Positions 37,028 to 46,020 of a DNA stretch of 64,000 bases are shown one piece after another. The stretch lies in NCBI RefSeq assembly GCF_900187965.1, contig NZ_FZNL01000003.1, positions 62,001 through 126,000 of the forward strand. The letters run 5' to 3'. The position numbers and the translations under genes were made by a program. This stretch comes from Flavobacterium sp. ov086 (GTDB lineage: Bacteria > Bacteroidota > Bacteroidia > Flavobacteriales > Flavobacteriaceae). The notes beneath the pieces are model-generated. The model worked only from the letters and a program-made list of their open reading frames with translations. It was not told where the DNA came from and did not search any database. Numbering within the stretch: position 1 is the stretch's first letter; the number at the start of each line of letters is the position of its first letter.

Positions 37028-37240
37028 CTTTTCTTCTCAATTTTTTACTTCAAAAACATTCAAACAGCAAACATTTTTCTAAATATTTATAAGAAAAATA
37101 TTATTTTAACATTTATATTGTGTAATATTGGAATTACAAATTATTCTTTCTTTTTATTTTATGTAAAGTGCACGTTACGAAAAAACAAATTGATTTTGAT
37201 GATTTTAAAACGTTATTTATTAATTAAAAAATGAAAAATT

Positions 37241-37510
37241 ATGAATTTAGAAAGTTTAAAATTAGACAAGTTTAAAGACTGTACTTTAAAAAAAGAACAG
37301 ATGTTCGAATTGAATGGTGGCGGAATTAAAAGTACCGCAGGTAATATCTGTGCTTTTCATGGAGCTTCACAACGATTGATGAATTTTAACTATGGATATG
37401 ATTCTAATAGAGATGGAGTTCTGACCTATCATGATAGAACCCAAATTAAAGATACTTGTAGTGGATTTATAACTGCAAGTAGTCCTGATGGTCCTCTACT
37501 TCGAGAATAA
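37241..37510 (+). CDS. RiPP precursor peptide, GG leader, grasp-with-spasm type
   Basis: An 89-residue precursor with a Bacteroidota natural-product leader (SLKLDKFKDCTLKKEQMFEL then a GGG at 26-28, the expected cleavage point) and a core of about 61 residues. The core has Cys37 and Cys73, many Ser/Thr/Lys/Asp/Glu that could be ester- or amide-linked by the ATP-grasp enzyme, and the loop D54-S-N56-R-D58-G-V-L-T-Y-H-D65, an exact dockerin/EF-hand-like DxNxDGxLxxxD pattern. A hairpin follows and probably limits reading into the enzymes. The start at 37241 is the only ATG that gives the leader. The upstream 200 bases are AT-rich without a clear -7 box. Confidence 0.8.
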   Translation: MNLESLKLDKFKDCTLKKEQMFELNGGGIKSTAGNICAFHGASQRLMNFNYGYDSNRDGVLTYHDRTQIKDTCSGFITASSPDGPLLRE

Positions 37511-37517
37511 TTGTTTT

Positions 37518-37549
37518 GAGTCTGAACTGTATTCTAGCAGTCCAGACTC
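37518..37549 (+). terminator. attenuator between precursor and maturation genes
   Basis: GAGTCTGAACTG (37518-37529) pairs with 37538-37549 with one mismatch and is followed by ATTTTAAATT. In RiPP operons such a partial terminator raises precursor levels over enzyme levels. Confidence 0.7.
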
Positions 37550-37604
37550 ATTTTAAATTGCCAAAACTCTATTAGTATTTCTTTTAATCTAACGCGTTAT
37601 TATT

Positions 37605-39365
37605 TTGAAAAAAACATATATAATATCTCTAATTATTTTAATAAACATAGCTTTTATCAATGTTTCATTAGGACAAAATCAGCCAAAACAAATAATATAT
37701 AATCAAACTGATTTTGAAAAAAACAAAGCATTCGATGAGATATATAGTTTGTGGGATAAGAATAGAAGGAATTGGTTTTCAGTGCCAAATGATAGTAGTG
37801 TAAAAACATCTTATTTTGTAGATGCCAGAAAATATAAAGGAATTATTAATTATGGTATAACCTTTCGTAGTAAGAATTATCGAAACTTTCGTTTTGTTGA
37901 ACATTTATCAGAATGTTTTCTAAAAGTAGAAATTAGCAAATGTGTTTATAACCCAAAAGACAATAGTATAGACATAGAAGGTTTTGTTAGTGGAAATGAT
38001 AATTGGGGTTCAAATCAATTTATTAAAACAAAAAAAACAAAAAGTGATATTGAGATATTTCTAGGACAAAAAACGGATACTATAAGATTTTGTTATTTGG
38101 GTAAAATTGTAAATAAAGATAGCGTAGAAGTAAAACTGAGAAACAAAGAAATAGACCAATCTTCTACAATTCTGGACACATTTCCTGCTTTTTATTTTAA
38201 AAACTATTTACCTAACAGAACAATTCTAGGAACAAGACAGCCATTTAAAATAAGCGGAAAAGTCACAAAAAACACATTGCTTGTATTTGGCTCAGTCTCA
38301 TCTTATTCTGAGATTTTTGATTTAGGTTCTATGATTTATAACCCGAAAAAAAATCAACAAAAAAAAATAATACAAAAAGAAGAACTTGATTGCAGACCTC
38401 TGATCAATAACAACAAATTAATAGCAGATATTGAAAAAGAAAAAGCGCAAAAACAAGAAATCACTTATTATACCCACACACAAAAAGCTGAGAATTATAT
38501 TCTAAGCAGACAATATGCACGAGCTAAGGAAGAATACAATTTGCTGAGTCAAAATTATCCCATTTTATTTGCCAGAGATATTCATAACGCTATTCGTTGT
38601 GCTATTTTATCAAGAGATATAAAATCAGCTTATTGGTGGAGTGAAAAATTAGCTTTAAAAGGCGTTGATCTTACATACTTTAATGCCAAAATTTTCAACG
38701 GATTACGAAAAAATCCTGAATGGAAAAACTTTAGTATCAAATACGATTCAATCTGCAAAAATACGCAGAGTAAATGGAATTTAAATCTAAAAAAAGAATT
38801 AACAAATTTACAAAACGAAGACCAAGCTGAATATGGATTGGAAAACCGAAAAAGTTCAAAAGTATTATATGAAACAACCGAAAGAGTTACCGGTAAACTG
38901 ATCGATTTATTAAAAAAAGAAGGTTACCCATCTGAAGAAAGAATAGGTGCCTATATAATAAGGGACACTAGTTTAATATCTTATCCTGATTTTAATATTT
39001 TAATTATACACGCTTCCCAGCAAAAGCCCGAAAATCTGAATGTTTTAAACAATCTACTGGATAAAAGCGTTACCGCTTTTGAGTACGACAGTAAAAGAAG
39101 TTCTAATAACGATAATCAAATTGGTTCTTGTTTTAGCATTTATAAGGGCAATTTATATAGTTCAAAATCTTGTGGAAGAAATGATGTAGAGATTAGAAAA
39201 ATAAGTTTCAAATTCAGTAATCCTAGCGGATTTATTATGGATTATGGAAATTTTGTCGTTGAAGCTTATAACCCTAAGAATCCAAAAGCGGCGGACGATT
39301 ATTATGCAGAAAACTTCAACTTAATTATGAAGCTTACAGATGACTGGGAGTTTTATGATAAATAA
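37605..39365 (+). CDS. secreted companion protein of the RiPP operon, unknown function
   Basis: A 586-residue frame opening with TTG at 37605; residues 1-23 form a signal peptide (KKTYIISLIILINIAFINVS, then LGQNQ). The N-terminal half is beta-rich. The middle (about 295-370) has helices like a tetratricopeptide repeat (AENYILSRQYARAKEEYNLL). The last third is mixed. It ends 11 bases before gwsG, in the same operon. I do not know its family. As it is exported, it may handle the mature peptide outside the cell or at the outer membrane, or give immunity. No protease or transporter motif is visible. Confidence 0.7.
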   Translation: MKKTYIISLIILINIAFINVSLGQNQPKQIIYNQTDFEKNKAFDEIYSLWDKNRRNWFSVPNDSSVKTSYFVDARKYKGIINYGITFRSKNYRNFRFVEHLSECFLKVEISKCVYNPKDNSIDIEGFVSGNDNWGSNQFIKTKKTKSDIEIFLGQKTDTIRFCYLGKIVNKDSVEVKLRNKEIDQSSTILDTFPAFYFKNYLPNRTILGTRQPFKISGKVTKNTLLVFGSVSSYSEIFDLGSMIYNPKKNQQKKIIQKEELDCRPLINNNKLIADIEKEKAQKQEITYYTHTQKAENYILSRQYARAKEEYNLLSQNYPILFARDIHNAIRCAILSRDIKSAYWWSEKLALKGVDLTYFNAKIFNGLRKNPEWKNFSIKYDSICKNTQSKWNLNLKKELTNLQNEDQAEYGLENRKSSKVLYETTERVTGKLIDLLKKEGYPSEERIGAYIIRDTSLISYPDFNILIIHASQQKPENLNVLNNLLDKSVTAFEYDSKRSSNNDNQIGSCFSIYKGNLYSSKSCGRNDVEIRKISFKFSNPSGFIMDYGNFVVEAYNPKNPKAADDYYAENFNLIMKLTDDWEFYDK

Positions 39366-39376
39366 AAACGCAGATT

Positions 39377-40303
39377 ATGATTTTGATATATAGTAAAGAT
39401 GTTGATGATTTTGTAAATAATGTTATTGATTGTCTGGACAGCAATTTTATCAGAATAGGAGAATCTGATAAAGTGACCATCGAAGCAATGGATTTTAGCA
39501 ATGAGAAAAACTCTTATGTTTTAAAAACCGGATATTTAGAAAATATTGAATTAGAAAAAGTTCAAAGTGTTTGGTTTAATGGTGGATGTATCAAATCTAT
39601 GGGAAATAATTATGAAGATAAATGTTATGAAGTTCTCAATGATGCTTTTATTCTGCAAAAATCAATTAAAAAAATAGGAAAAAGAATTGCTGATTTCGAA
39701 ACCAATCGCCTTGATATAATGCTCGAAGCGAAAGAACAGGGAGTGAAAATCCCGCACACGTTAATTACGGGAAGTAAACAAAAATTACAGACATTCTATG
39801 ATCATTTTGCTAATAAAAACGGAATTGTATCTAAGAGAATATTAGACATTCTGTATTATCAGGACAATGAATTTCGGTATAATTTTAATTTAACCTTTCA
39901 GGTCACTTCTGAAATCCTGGCAAAAGTACCTGACGAATTTATTATTTCATTTTTTCAGGAAAGAATTATAGCCGATTTTGAAATTAGGGCGATTTATATC
40001 GATGGCTCTTTTTATTCTATAGCTATTCACGTTTTTGATGATACTATTGATTATAGAACAAAGCTTATTGAAATGGACAATTTAAGAATGGTTCCTTTTA
40101 AATTGCCCGTAGCTATTGAAGAAAAACTTGAAAATGTTTTTAAAAAATTTAATCTCAATTATGGTTCGGCAGATCTTATGTATTGTAAAGGTGATTATTA
40201 TTTTCTTGAAATAAATCCAACTGGGCAAGTAAGCTTTATGAACAATACCTGCAATTATTATTTAGAAAATAAACTAGCCAAAATTCTGGAATATGGAAAA
40301 TAA
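39377..40303 (+). CDS. gwsG: grasp-with-spasm ATP-grasp peptide maturase GwsG
   Basis: A 308-residue ATP-grasp ligase of the graspetide type. The typical region NRLDIMLEAKEQGVKIPHTL opens the ATP-grasp part, and the metal/ATP-binding end is YYFLEINPTGQVSFMNN with E-x-N. It should form macrocyclic ester or amide links between side chains of the precursor core, using ATP. The N-terminal part (YSKDVDDFVNNVIDCL) follows the usual start. The product ends 11 bases inside a small gene (40293-40460) that leads directly into gwsS. The name rests on the neighbouring SPASM-only protein plus the leader type. Confidence 0.85.
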   Translation: MILIYSKDVDDFVNNVIDCLDSNFIRIGESDKVTIEAMDFSNEKNSYVLKTGYLENIELEKVQSVWFNGGCIKSMGNNYEDKCYEVLNDAFILQKSIKKIGKRIADFETNRLDIMLEAKEQGVKIPHTLITGSKQKLQTFYDHFANKNGIVSKRILDILYYQDNEFRYNFNLTFQVTSEILAKVPDEFIISFFQERIIADFEIRAIYIDGSFYSIAIHVFDDTIDYRTKLIEMDNLRMVPFKLPVAIEEKLENVFKKFNLNYGSADLMYCKGDYYFLEINPTGQVSFMNNTCNYYLENKLAKILEYGK

Positions 40304-40460
40304 AAAACCAATCAATGTTTTTAATGGTTTAAAATCGAAAATGAATATGGATACTCAAAATCAAACAAAACCAAAAAGTAATCTGATTACAATTCAATCA
40401 TATCAAAATTCTCAAAACATATCGAAACCTTTTGTCAAACCCATTTCTAAAATAATCTGA
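40293..40460 (+). CDS. small 55-residue protein in the RiPP operon, unrecognised
   Basis: An ATG at 40293 overlaps the last 11 bases of gwsG, and the TGA at 40458-40460 lies one base before the TTG start of gwsS. The product (beginning MENKKPINVFNGLKSKMNMD) is polar, Asn/Gln/Ser/Lys-rich, without a membrane segment, Cys or GG motif. The tight packing on both sides, with translation re-start likely, is the main support. It might be a second small precursor, an adaptor for the maturases, or simply a coupling frame. It is too short to be found with common length cut-offs. Confidence 0.55.
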   Translation: MENKKPINVFNGLKSKMNMDTQNQTKPKSNLITIQSYQNSQNISKPFVKPISKII

Positions 40461-40461
40461 T

Positions 40462-41559
40462 TTGAAACAATCCAACTTTATTCTTTTTGCCGACTGTATT
40501 CCCGTTAAAGGAATTAACAGAAGTATTATCTGTGATACAAAAAGCAATAATTTTTATTTGATTCCAAATGGATTATACGATATTCTGGAAAACTACAATG
40601 GCAAAACTATTGAAGATATAAAAAATGATTCTGAGCATAAATATGATGAAATAATTGATGAATACTTTGATTATCTAATTGATAATAAACTGATCTTTTT
40701 TAATTCAAATCCAGATTTGTTTCCCAAAATGTCAACAGAATGGAATTCTCCTTCTTTGATCACAAATATCATTATCGATTATGAAACAATCATTCACGAC
40801 TTTAATGTTTTAATTCCACAATTTGAGACATTAAAATGTTCTTACATTCAGCTAAGATTTTATAAAAACATAAGTATCGATTATATCAGGAATATTGCTG
40901 AATTACTAAAAAAAGAAAAATCGAGAATTGTTTCCATTGACTTTATAATTCCCTACTATGAGAAATTTAACCTTGAAGAATTAAACACATTATTATCGGA
41001 AAATAGCAGAATACATTCAATTGTCGTTTTTAATTCGCCTTATAATAAAAGTTTTAAGCCATTAAGGCAAAACATGGGTTATATAATGCAAGTAGCAAGA
41101 AACATATCTAACGAAAAATATTGCGGAATAATAAATGAAGAATATTTCTATTCAAATATTAAACTTTTTAGCGAATCCATTCATCACAATACTTGTCTAA
41201 ACAGAAAAATATCCATTGATAAATATGGTTATATAAAAAACTGTCCTTCAATGACTGCAAGTTTTGGCAATATAAAAGATACTACTTTAGAGGAAGCTTT
41301 AAACAAACCCCATTTTAAAAAATATTGGAACATTACTAAAGATCAAATAACAGTTTGCAAAGATTGTGAATTCAGACATATTTGTACAGATTGTCGTGCT
41401 TATACTGAAGAACCTGAAAATTTTTATTCAAAACCTTTAAAATGTGGTTATGATCCATACAAAAATGAATGGTCAGAATGGAGTACAAATCCTTTAAAAC
41501 AAAAAGGAATTGAATATTATGCAATCCCTACTCCTCATACATCTCCATCCACAACCTAG
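40462..41559 (+). CDS. gwsS: grasp-with-spasm SPASM-domain peptide maturase GwsS
   Basis: A 365-residue protein that starts with TTG at 40462. It lacks the radical-SAM CxxxCxxC motif. Its C-terminal part has a SPASM-like cysteine set: NTCLNRKIS, KNCPSM, VCKDCEFRHICTDC and KCGYDP. This radical-SAM-less SPASM protein is what defines grasp-with-spasm systems. It probably binds Fe-S clusters and helps GwsG. Its last ten residues (PTPHTSPSTT) are encoded by the repeat that is also the 3' end of the antiporter gene on the other strand, so the two genes overlap by 32 bases and the natural C-terminus was changed by the insertion. Confidence 0.85.
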   Translation: MKQSNFILFADCIPVKGINRSIICDTKSNNFYLIPNGLYDILENYNGKTIEDIKNDSEHKYDEIIDEYFDYLIDNKLIFFNSNPDLFPKMSTEWNSPSLITNIIIDYETIIHDFNVLIPQFETLKCSYIQLRFYKNISIDYIRNIAELLKKEKSRIVSIDFIIPYYEKFNLEELNTLLSENSRIHSIVVFNSPYNKSFKPLRQNMGYIMQVARNISNEKYCGIINEEYFYSNIKLFSESIHHNTCLNRKISIDKYGYIKNCPSMTASFGNIKDTTLEEALNKPHFKKYWNITKDQITVCKDCEFRHICTDCRAYTEEPENFYSKPLKCGYDPYKNEWSEWSTNPLKQKGIEYYAIPTPHTSPSTT

Positions 41560-41710
41560 TCTCCTCTAAATCCAACTCCTTCTCAATCTTCCTAAAAATC
41601 TCTTCATTTACAGAACCCGATTTATGCATGAATTCTAATTTGTTGCGTTCAACATTCAGGAGATCGATTTGCAGTTTGGTGAAGTCGTTGAAGATCTCGC
41701 CGCCCATAAG
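41526..41710 (-). repeat. antiporter gene 3' end (direct repeat right copy)
   Basis: The functional copy of the repeat at 36843-37027. It is the last 60 codons of the antiporter plus two bases beyond its stop. The 4683-base interval between the two copies contains the whole RiPP operon. Confidence 0.9.
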
Positions 41711-43129
41711 ATTTCCTTTTCCGAAGAAGTTGGCTGGGAGTTCGGTTTTTTGGAGGCGGTTGAATTTTACTTCGTATTTGCTTTTTATATTGTGTAGTAA
41801 GTCGTCGTTGAGTAAGGAGAAATTATCTTCGATGTGAGTAATAGTTTGCGAAACGATGATGTTTCGAATTTCGTATTCTTCGGCAAGTATAGAATACTTT
41901 TCAATTTTTAGTTTTTTAATCAGCCAAGGTAATGTCAATCCCTGAATGACCAAAGTGGAAAGTATCACACAAAAAACGAGATAAATGATGAGGTTTCTCA
42001 ATGGGAAAGCTTCTGTTTTATTCATCATTAACGGAAGCGCCAATGCAGCCGCCATCGATACCACGCCACGCATTCCGGACCAACCAAAAACAATCATGTT
42101 CCGGAAATCAAATTCTTCCTGCAAACGGATCTTTTTACTAATATATCGTGGTAACAATGTCGCGGGAATCACCCATAAAAAACGCACCACAATCACGACC
42201 AAACTTACCGAAGCGCCCCAAACAAACAACGACCAACCCGAGTAATCACCAATTCCTTCAATAATTTGTCGCAATTGAAGTCCAATTAAGATAAAGATCA
42301 ATCCGTTTAGAATATTGGTTAAAACGCTCCAGATTGTTCCGGTCATGATTCGGCTTTCGTGTGTAAAAATAGTCCCCGATCTTGCCGAAAGAAAAAGTCC
42401 TGTGGCAACGACAGCAAGAACACCGGAACATTCAAAATGTTCTGCAATTAAATAAGATGCAAAAGGCGTCAGCAAAGTTAATGTGGCTTCGATAACCTCG
42501 TCGCAAACAAATCTTTTATGAATAAAACTCATCACATACCCAACAACTAAACCAATCGCAATTCCTAATACAGACATTACCACAAAGTTTAATCCTGCTT
42601 GCCAAAGCACAAAATTCCCGGCTGTAATAGCTGTTAAGGCATATTTGTAAGCGACCAAACCACTCGCATCATTCACCAGACTTTCGCCTTCGAGAATCGC
42701 AATTAATCTCGGGTGTAAACCCAAACCTTTTGTAATAGAAGTTGCCGAAACTGCATCCGGTGGCGAAACAATTGCCCCCAAAAGAAAAGCCAACGGCCAT
42801 GAAATATCATCGATCAACATATGTGCGGCAATCGCAACAGCAACTGTAGTAAAAAAAACCAAACCTACAGCCGCAAGTGTAATTGGCCGAATGGTTTGTT
42901 TAAAATCAGACCAACTGGTGTACCATGCAGCGTGGTATAAAAGAGGTGGTAAAAAGACAATAAAAACCACTTCGGGACTTAAAGCAATTACCGGAAGCCC
43001 GGGAACAATACTGATAATAACTCCGCAAAGTACCAACACAATCGGGATGGGAAAATTGTACTTTTTACTAACAAGACTCAGGAAAGCGACTCCAAATAGT
43101 AACATGATAATTACGGTAATATTCTCCAT
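41528..43129 (-). CDS. Na+/H+ antiporter, CPA1/NhaP type
   Basis: A 533-residue inner-membrane protein with about twelve hydrophobic segments over residues 1-410 and a soluble C-terminal part. CPA1 features: GAIVSPPDAVSATSI (the helix 5 region with the ion-binding Asp), LEGESLVNDASGLVAYKYAL, and GWSGMRGVVSMAAALALP near the end of the membrane part. It exchanges Na+ (or K+) for H+ for pH and salt balance. The C-terminal soluble region (410-533) is helical. The 3' end is duplicated 4.7 kb to the left, so this gene end is the apparent insertion point of the RiPP cassette. Confidence 0.92.
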   Translation of the reverse strand: MENITVIIMLLFGVAFLSLVSKKYNFPIPIVLVLCGVIISIVPGLPVIALSPEVVFIVFLPPLLYHAAWYTSWSDFKQTIRPITLAAVGLVFFTTVAVAIAAHMLIDDISWPLAFLLGAIVSPPDAVSATSITKGLGLHPRLIAILEGESLVNDASGLVAYKYALTAITAGNFVLWQAGLNFVVMSVLGIAIGLVVGYVMSFIHKRFVCDEVIEATLTLLTPFASYLIAEHFECSGVLAVVATGLFLSARSGTIFTHESRIMTGTIWSVLTNILNGLIFILIGLQLRQIIEGIGDYSGWSLFVWGASVSLVVIVVRFLWVIPATLLPRYISKKIRLQEEFDFRNMIVFGWSGMRGVVSMAAALALPLMMNKTEAFPLRNLIIYLVFCVILSTLVIQGLTLPWLIKKLKIEKYSILAEEYEIRNIIVSQTITHIEDNFSLLNDDLLHNIKSKYEVKFNRLQKTELPANFFGKGNLMGGEIFNDFTKLQIDLLNVERNKLEFMHKSGSVNEEIFRKIEKELDLEETRLWMEMYEE

Positions 43130-43576
43130 TTTGTAGATGTTTTGGTATTTTGGTGGTATAAGAGTACGAATATAATATTTTTAAAGTTTTCTTTTTACTT
43201 CTCTCTTTTTTGCTCGCAGATTTAGCAGATTAGGCAGATTTTTTTCTGTTTTGTGTTTGCTTCCCTTTGTTTTTTTTGCCACTCCCGAGACTTCGGGATA
43301 AATGGGGTAAAAAGATTATTCCTTGTAGACTTTAGTCTATGTGAATTCATGCAAAGTAAATCTCCACAAGTAAATCCAAAACGAGAATCCAATCTTTGTC
43401 GAGCTTCTCACGAGGATTTCTCCTTCGTCGAAATGACAATATTGCACATAAACTTTGCGACTCTGCGCCTTTGCGCGATTAATCACAAAATCTCTTTTAA
43501 CCAAATTTTATCATACTCTTCATCATAAATACTACAAAAAAAATTACATTTGAAGGTTCAATTTATGCCCTAAATT
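43130..43576. other. 447-base intergenic region with repeat fragments, no gene
   Basis: It holds the start regions of the antiporter (minus) and channel (plus) genes and pieces of the dispersed repeat families: a GCAGATTTAGCAGATTAGGC unit near 43217, CCCGAGACTTCGGGA near 43285, and an ATTTCTCC..CGTCGAAATGACAA half near 43407-43432. A 91-codon frame at 43253-43528 runs through these repeats and is not protein-like. Confidence 0.6.
43545..43552 (+). promoter_or_regulatory. -7 element of the MscS-type channel gene
   Basis: TACATTTG matches TAnnTTTG and lies 24 bases before the ATG, a normal distance in this genome. Confidence 0.55.
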
Positions 43577-45925
43577 ATGATTCAGAAAAGACATTCGATT
43601 TATTTACTTGCCTTGCTAGCAATATTATTTTGCGCACCACTCGCCTATTCGCAAACAGCTCCTCCAAAAGCCGAAACCAAATCTAAACTATTTGAAGAAA
43701 CCACTACAGATAGTGATTATTTGATGGCGATTGAAAAAGCCGGAGAAGTGCTGGAATCTGCTCATAATGACACTGAATTTGACGGAAACAGTCACCATTT
43801 GTTTGGCGATATCAAAAGAACGCAAAGCAAACTTGATCTTATTCTGGAGAGTTTAAAAGGTGCAAATCCTAATGTGCGCAATCAGCAGATGTATCGTATT
43901 GTGTTAAAGGAAATTGAGCAGGAACTCGAAGAACAGAATAAAGGCATCAATTCACGCAATCTGGCTTTGGAAAAAATCAAAGGCCGTGTAATTGATTTAC
44001 GCAAGGATAAAAACCTCATGACACTTATTAAGGATACCATCCGTCGCAAGCAATTTAAAACAGAATTAGCCAATCTTAAAAACAGATACCTGAGCACAGA
44101 CAGTTTAATGACCAAAAATCAGGGCATTCTAAACAATAACAAAAGACTTACTGTCGAAAGAAAGATTGCGGTTTCGAATGCCTTAATTACTGTCGAAGCC
44201 AATTTGGAGAAATCAGGAATTGGAATGCTTAAAGAAGACTACCCTACTTTGTGGAGTAAAAGCGATTCGACAGCTAAAAAAATAGTAGGCAAAAACATCA
44301 AAGCCAAAATCATTATCGAAGAAAATGTCGCAGCCTATTACTTAAGTTACAGAGCCGGCGGTTTAATCACTTTGGTTTTATTAATGGGATTATTGGGCTG
44401 GTATATTTCCCGAAATATTAAATACCTAAAAAGCAACGGACATGACGAAAATCTGTCTCAATTTAACTTCAAATATTTAAATCGAGGTGTTATAATTCCT
44501 GTCGCTGTCATTGGACTTAACATTGCTGTGGTAAGTAATTTATATGCTCCGGCATTGTTTATAGAATTGATTCAGCTTGTACTTCTGGGACTTCTTACGG
44601 TTCTTTTTAAGAATAAATGGTCGGCGGTAGCCCTGAAAAACTGGGTATATCTTTTAGTTTTATTCTTTATTCTGTGCTTTCTGGACTTGTTTATCACAGT
44701 AGGATTTATTCAGCGTTGTGCTTTTATTGCCATCAATATTTTGGGAATTCGTTACGGCTTCGTTCAGATTAAAACTTTAAAAGAACAACTTTATATTAAA
44801 GGATTTTTTAAATGGGCGACGATTATTTTTATTGGTTTAAATGTCTTATCAATCTTTAATAATCTTTTCGGAAGAGTTTCATTATCCAATATGCTAACTC
44901 TTACAGCCTTTATATCACTGACACAGATTGTCGCTTTAAGCGTTCTTTTGAAAATTGTTTTGGAAGTTATTCTTTTACAGATTTACACAACCCGAATTAA
45001 ACGAGGTCTCGAAAAGATTTTTGATCATGAAACGTTATCAGAAACACTAAAAAAACCTTTCATTATCATCATCACTTATATGTGGATTGTTGTAATCGCA
45101 GCCAATCTAAATACCTGGGAATCGCTGCGTGCCGGCTTAACCTCATTATTAAGTCACCCAAATACAATTGGAAGCATCACTTTTACTTTAGGAAACATTG
45201 TATTGTTCTTCATCATTATTTGGATAGCGCATCTATTGCAAAAATATGTAGCTTACTTTTTTGGCGAAATCGACGATGAAAACGAAGAAAATGTCAATAA
45301 AAGACAACATTCTAAATTACTCATCACAAGGCTTGTGGTATTAATTGTTGGATATCTTCTTGCTGTTGCCGCATCCGGAATGCCATTAGACAAACTAAGT
45401 ATTTTGTTGGGAGCATTAGGTGTTGGTGTTGGACTTGGATTGCAAAGTGTGGTTAATAACTTCGTTTCGGGTATTATTTTAATTTTTGATAAACCAATAC
45501 AAATTGGAGACGTTATCAATATAAGTTCTGATTCTGGTCGTGTGAAATCGATGGGATTGCGAACTACCAAGATTAATTCAGCAAATGGTGCCGAAATTAT
45601 TATTCCGAATGGTAATTTATTATCTCAAAACATTACCAACTGGACTTATACGGACAATTTTAAACTGGTAGAAATTGCCATCGAAGTTAGTGGCGAAATT
45701 ATGCCGGAAGAAATTAATACGCTAATATTAGAATCTCTGGAAAGTATGGAACTAGTGAATAATACTAAGCCTCCTCAGATTTATTATACAGCTATTGCCG
45801 ATGGAAAATTCAAATTACAAGTAAAATTCTGGTGCAGCATTTACCGTACCGAAGAAACAATAAGTAGTGCAAGACAAATGTTTTACAGTAATTTTAAAGC
45901 TAAAGGTTTGACTTTATCTACGTAA
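43577..45925 (+). CDS. large MscS-family mechanosensitive channel
   Basis: A 782-residue protein with a signal peptide (cleaved near AYSQ, about residue 26), a periplasmic helical domain (about 30-250, charged, with coiled-coil-like stretches), about eight membrane helices from 250 to 640, and the MscS core with the pore helix LLGALGVGVGLGLQSVVNNF followed by the beta domain start PIQIGDVINISS. The extended N-terminal part places it with MscK/MscM-like channels. It opens under membrane tension to let out solutes. A terminator follows 20 bases after the stop. Confidence 0.9.
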   Translation: MIQKRHSIYLLALLAILFCAPLAYSQTAPPKAETKSKLFEETTTDSDYLMAIEKAGEVLESAHNDTEFDGNSHHLFGDIKRTQSKLDLILESLKGANPNVRNQQMYRIVLKEIEQELEEQNKGINSRNLALEKIKGRVIDLRKDKNLMTLIKDTIRRKQFKTELANLKNRYLSTDSLMTKNQGILNNNKRLTVERKIAVSNALITVEANLEKSGIGMLKEDYPTLWSKSDSTAKKIVGKNIKAKIIIEENVAAYYLSYRAGGLITLVLLMGLLGWYISRNIKYLKSNGHDENLSQFNFKYLNRGVIIPVAVIGLNIAVVSNLYAPALFIELIQLVLLGLLTVLFKNKWSAVALKNWVYLLVLFFILCFLDLFITVGFIQRCAFIAINILGIRYGFVQIKTLKEQLYIKGFFKWATIIFIGLNVLSIFNNLFGRVSLSNMLTLTAFISLTQIVALSVLLKIVLEVILLQIYTTRIKRGLEKIFDHETLSETLKKPFIIIITYMWIVVIAANLNTWESLRAGLTSLLSHPNTIGSITFTLGNIVLFFIIIWIAHLLQKYVAYFFGEIDDENEENVNKRQHSKLLITRLVVLIVGYLLAVAASGMPLDKLSILLGALGVGVGLGLQSVVNNFVSGIILIFDKPIQIGDVINISSDSGRVKSMGLRTTKINSANGAEIIIPNGNLLSQNITNWTYTDNFKLVEIAIEVSGEIMPEEINTLILESLESMELVNNTKPPQIYYTAIADGKFKLQVKFWCSIYRTEETISSARQMFYSNFKAKGLTLST

Positions 45926-45944
45926 TAAAATATTTCAATTTCAG

Positions 45945-45975
45945 AAGCCGTCTTATTGCTACAATTTGACGGCTT
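45945..45975 (+). terminator. terminator after the channel gene
   Basis: AAGCCGTC (45945-45952) pairs with GACGGCTT (45968-45975) and is followed by TTTTTATT. Confidence 0.8.
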
Positions 45976-46020
45976 TTTTATTACAATCGATATTAATTTA
46001 ACCTGTTTGTGCGTAATTAT

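Noticed and set aside
36986..37234. An 82-codon frame before the RiPP precursor
   Set aside because: It begins inside the antiporter repeat and continues into AT-rich leader; codons are unlike real genes nearby.
40462..41559. A radical-SAM enzyme
   Set aside because: The CxxxCxxC motif of radical SAM enzymes is absent; only the SPASM-type cysteines are present.
37241..41559. A dedicated peptide exporter for the RiPP
   Set aside because: No ABC or C39-peptidase gene is in the cassette; export must use a protein encoded elsewhere.
43253..43528. A 91-codon frame between the antiporter and channel genes
   Set aside because: It passes through several dispersed repeats and is not protein-like.
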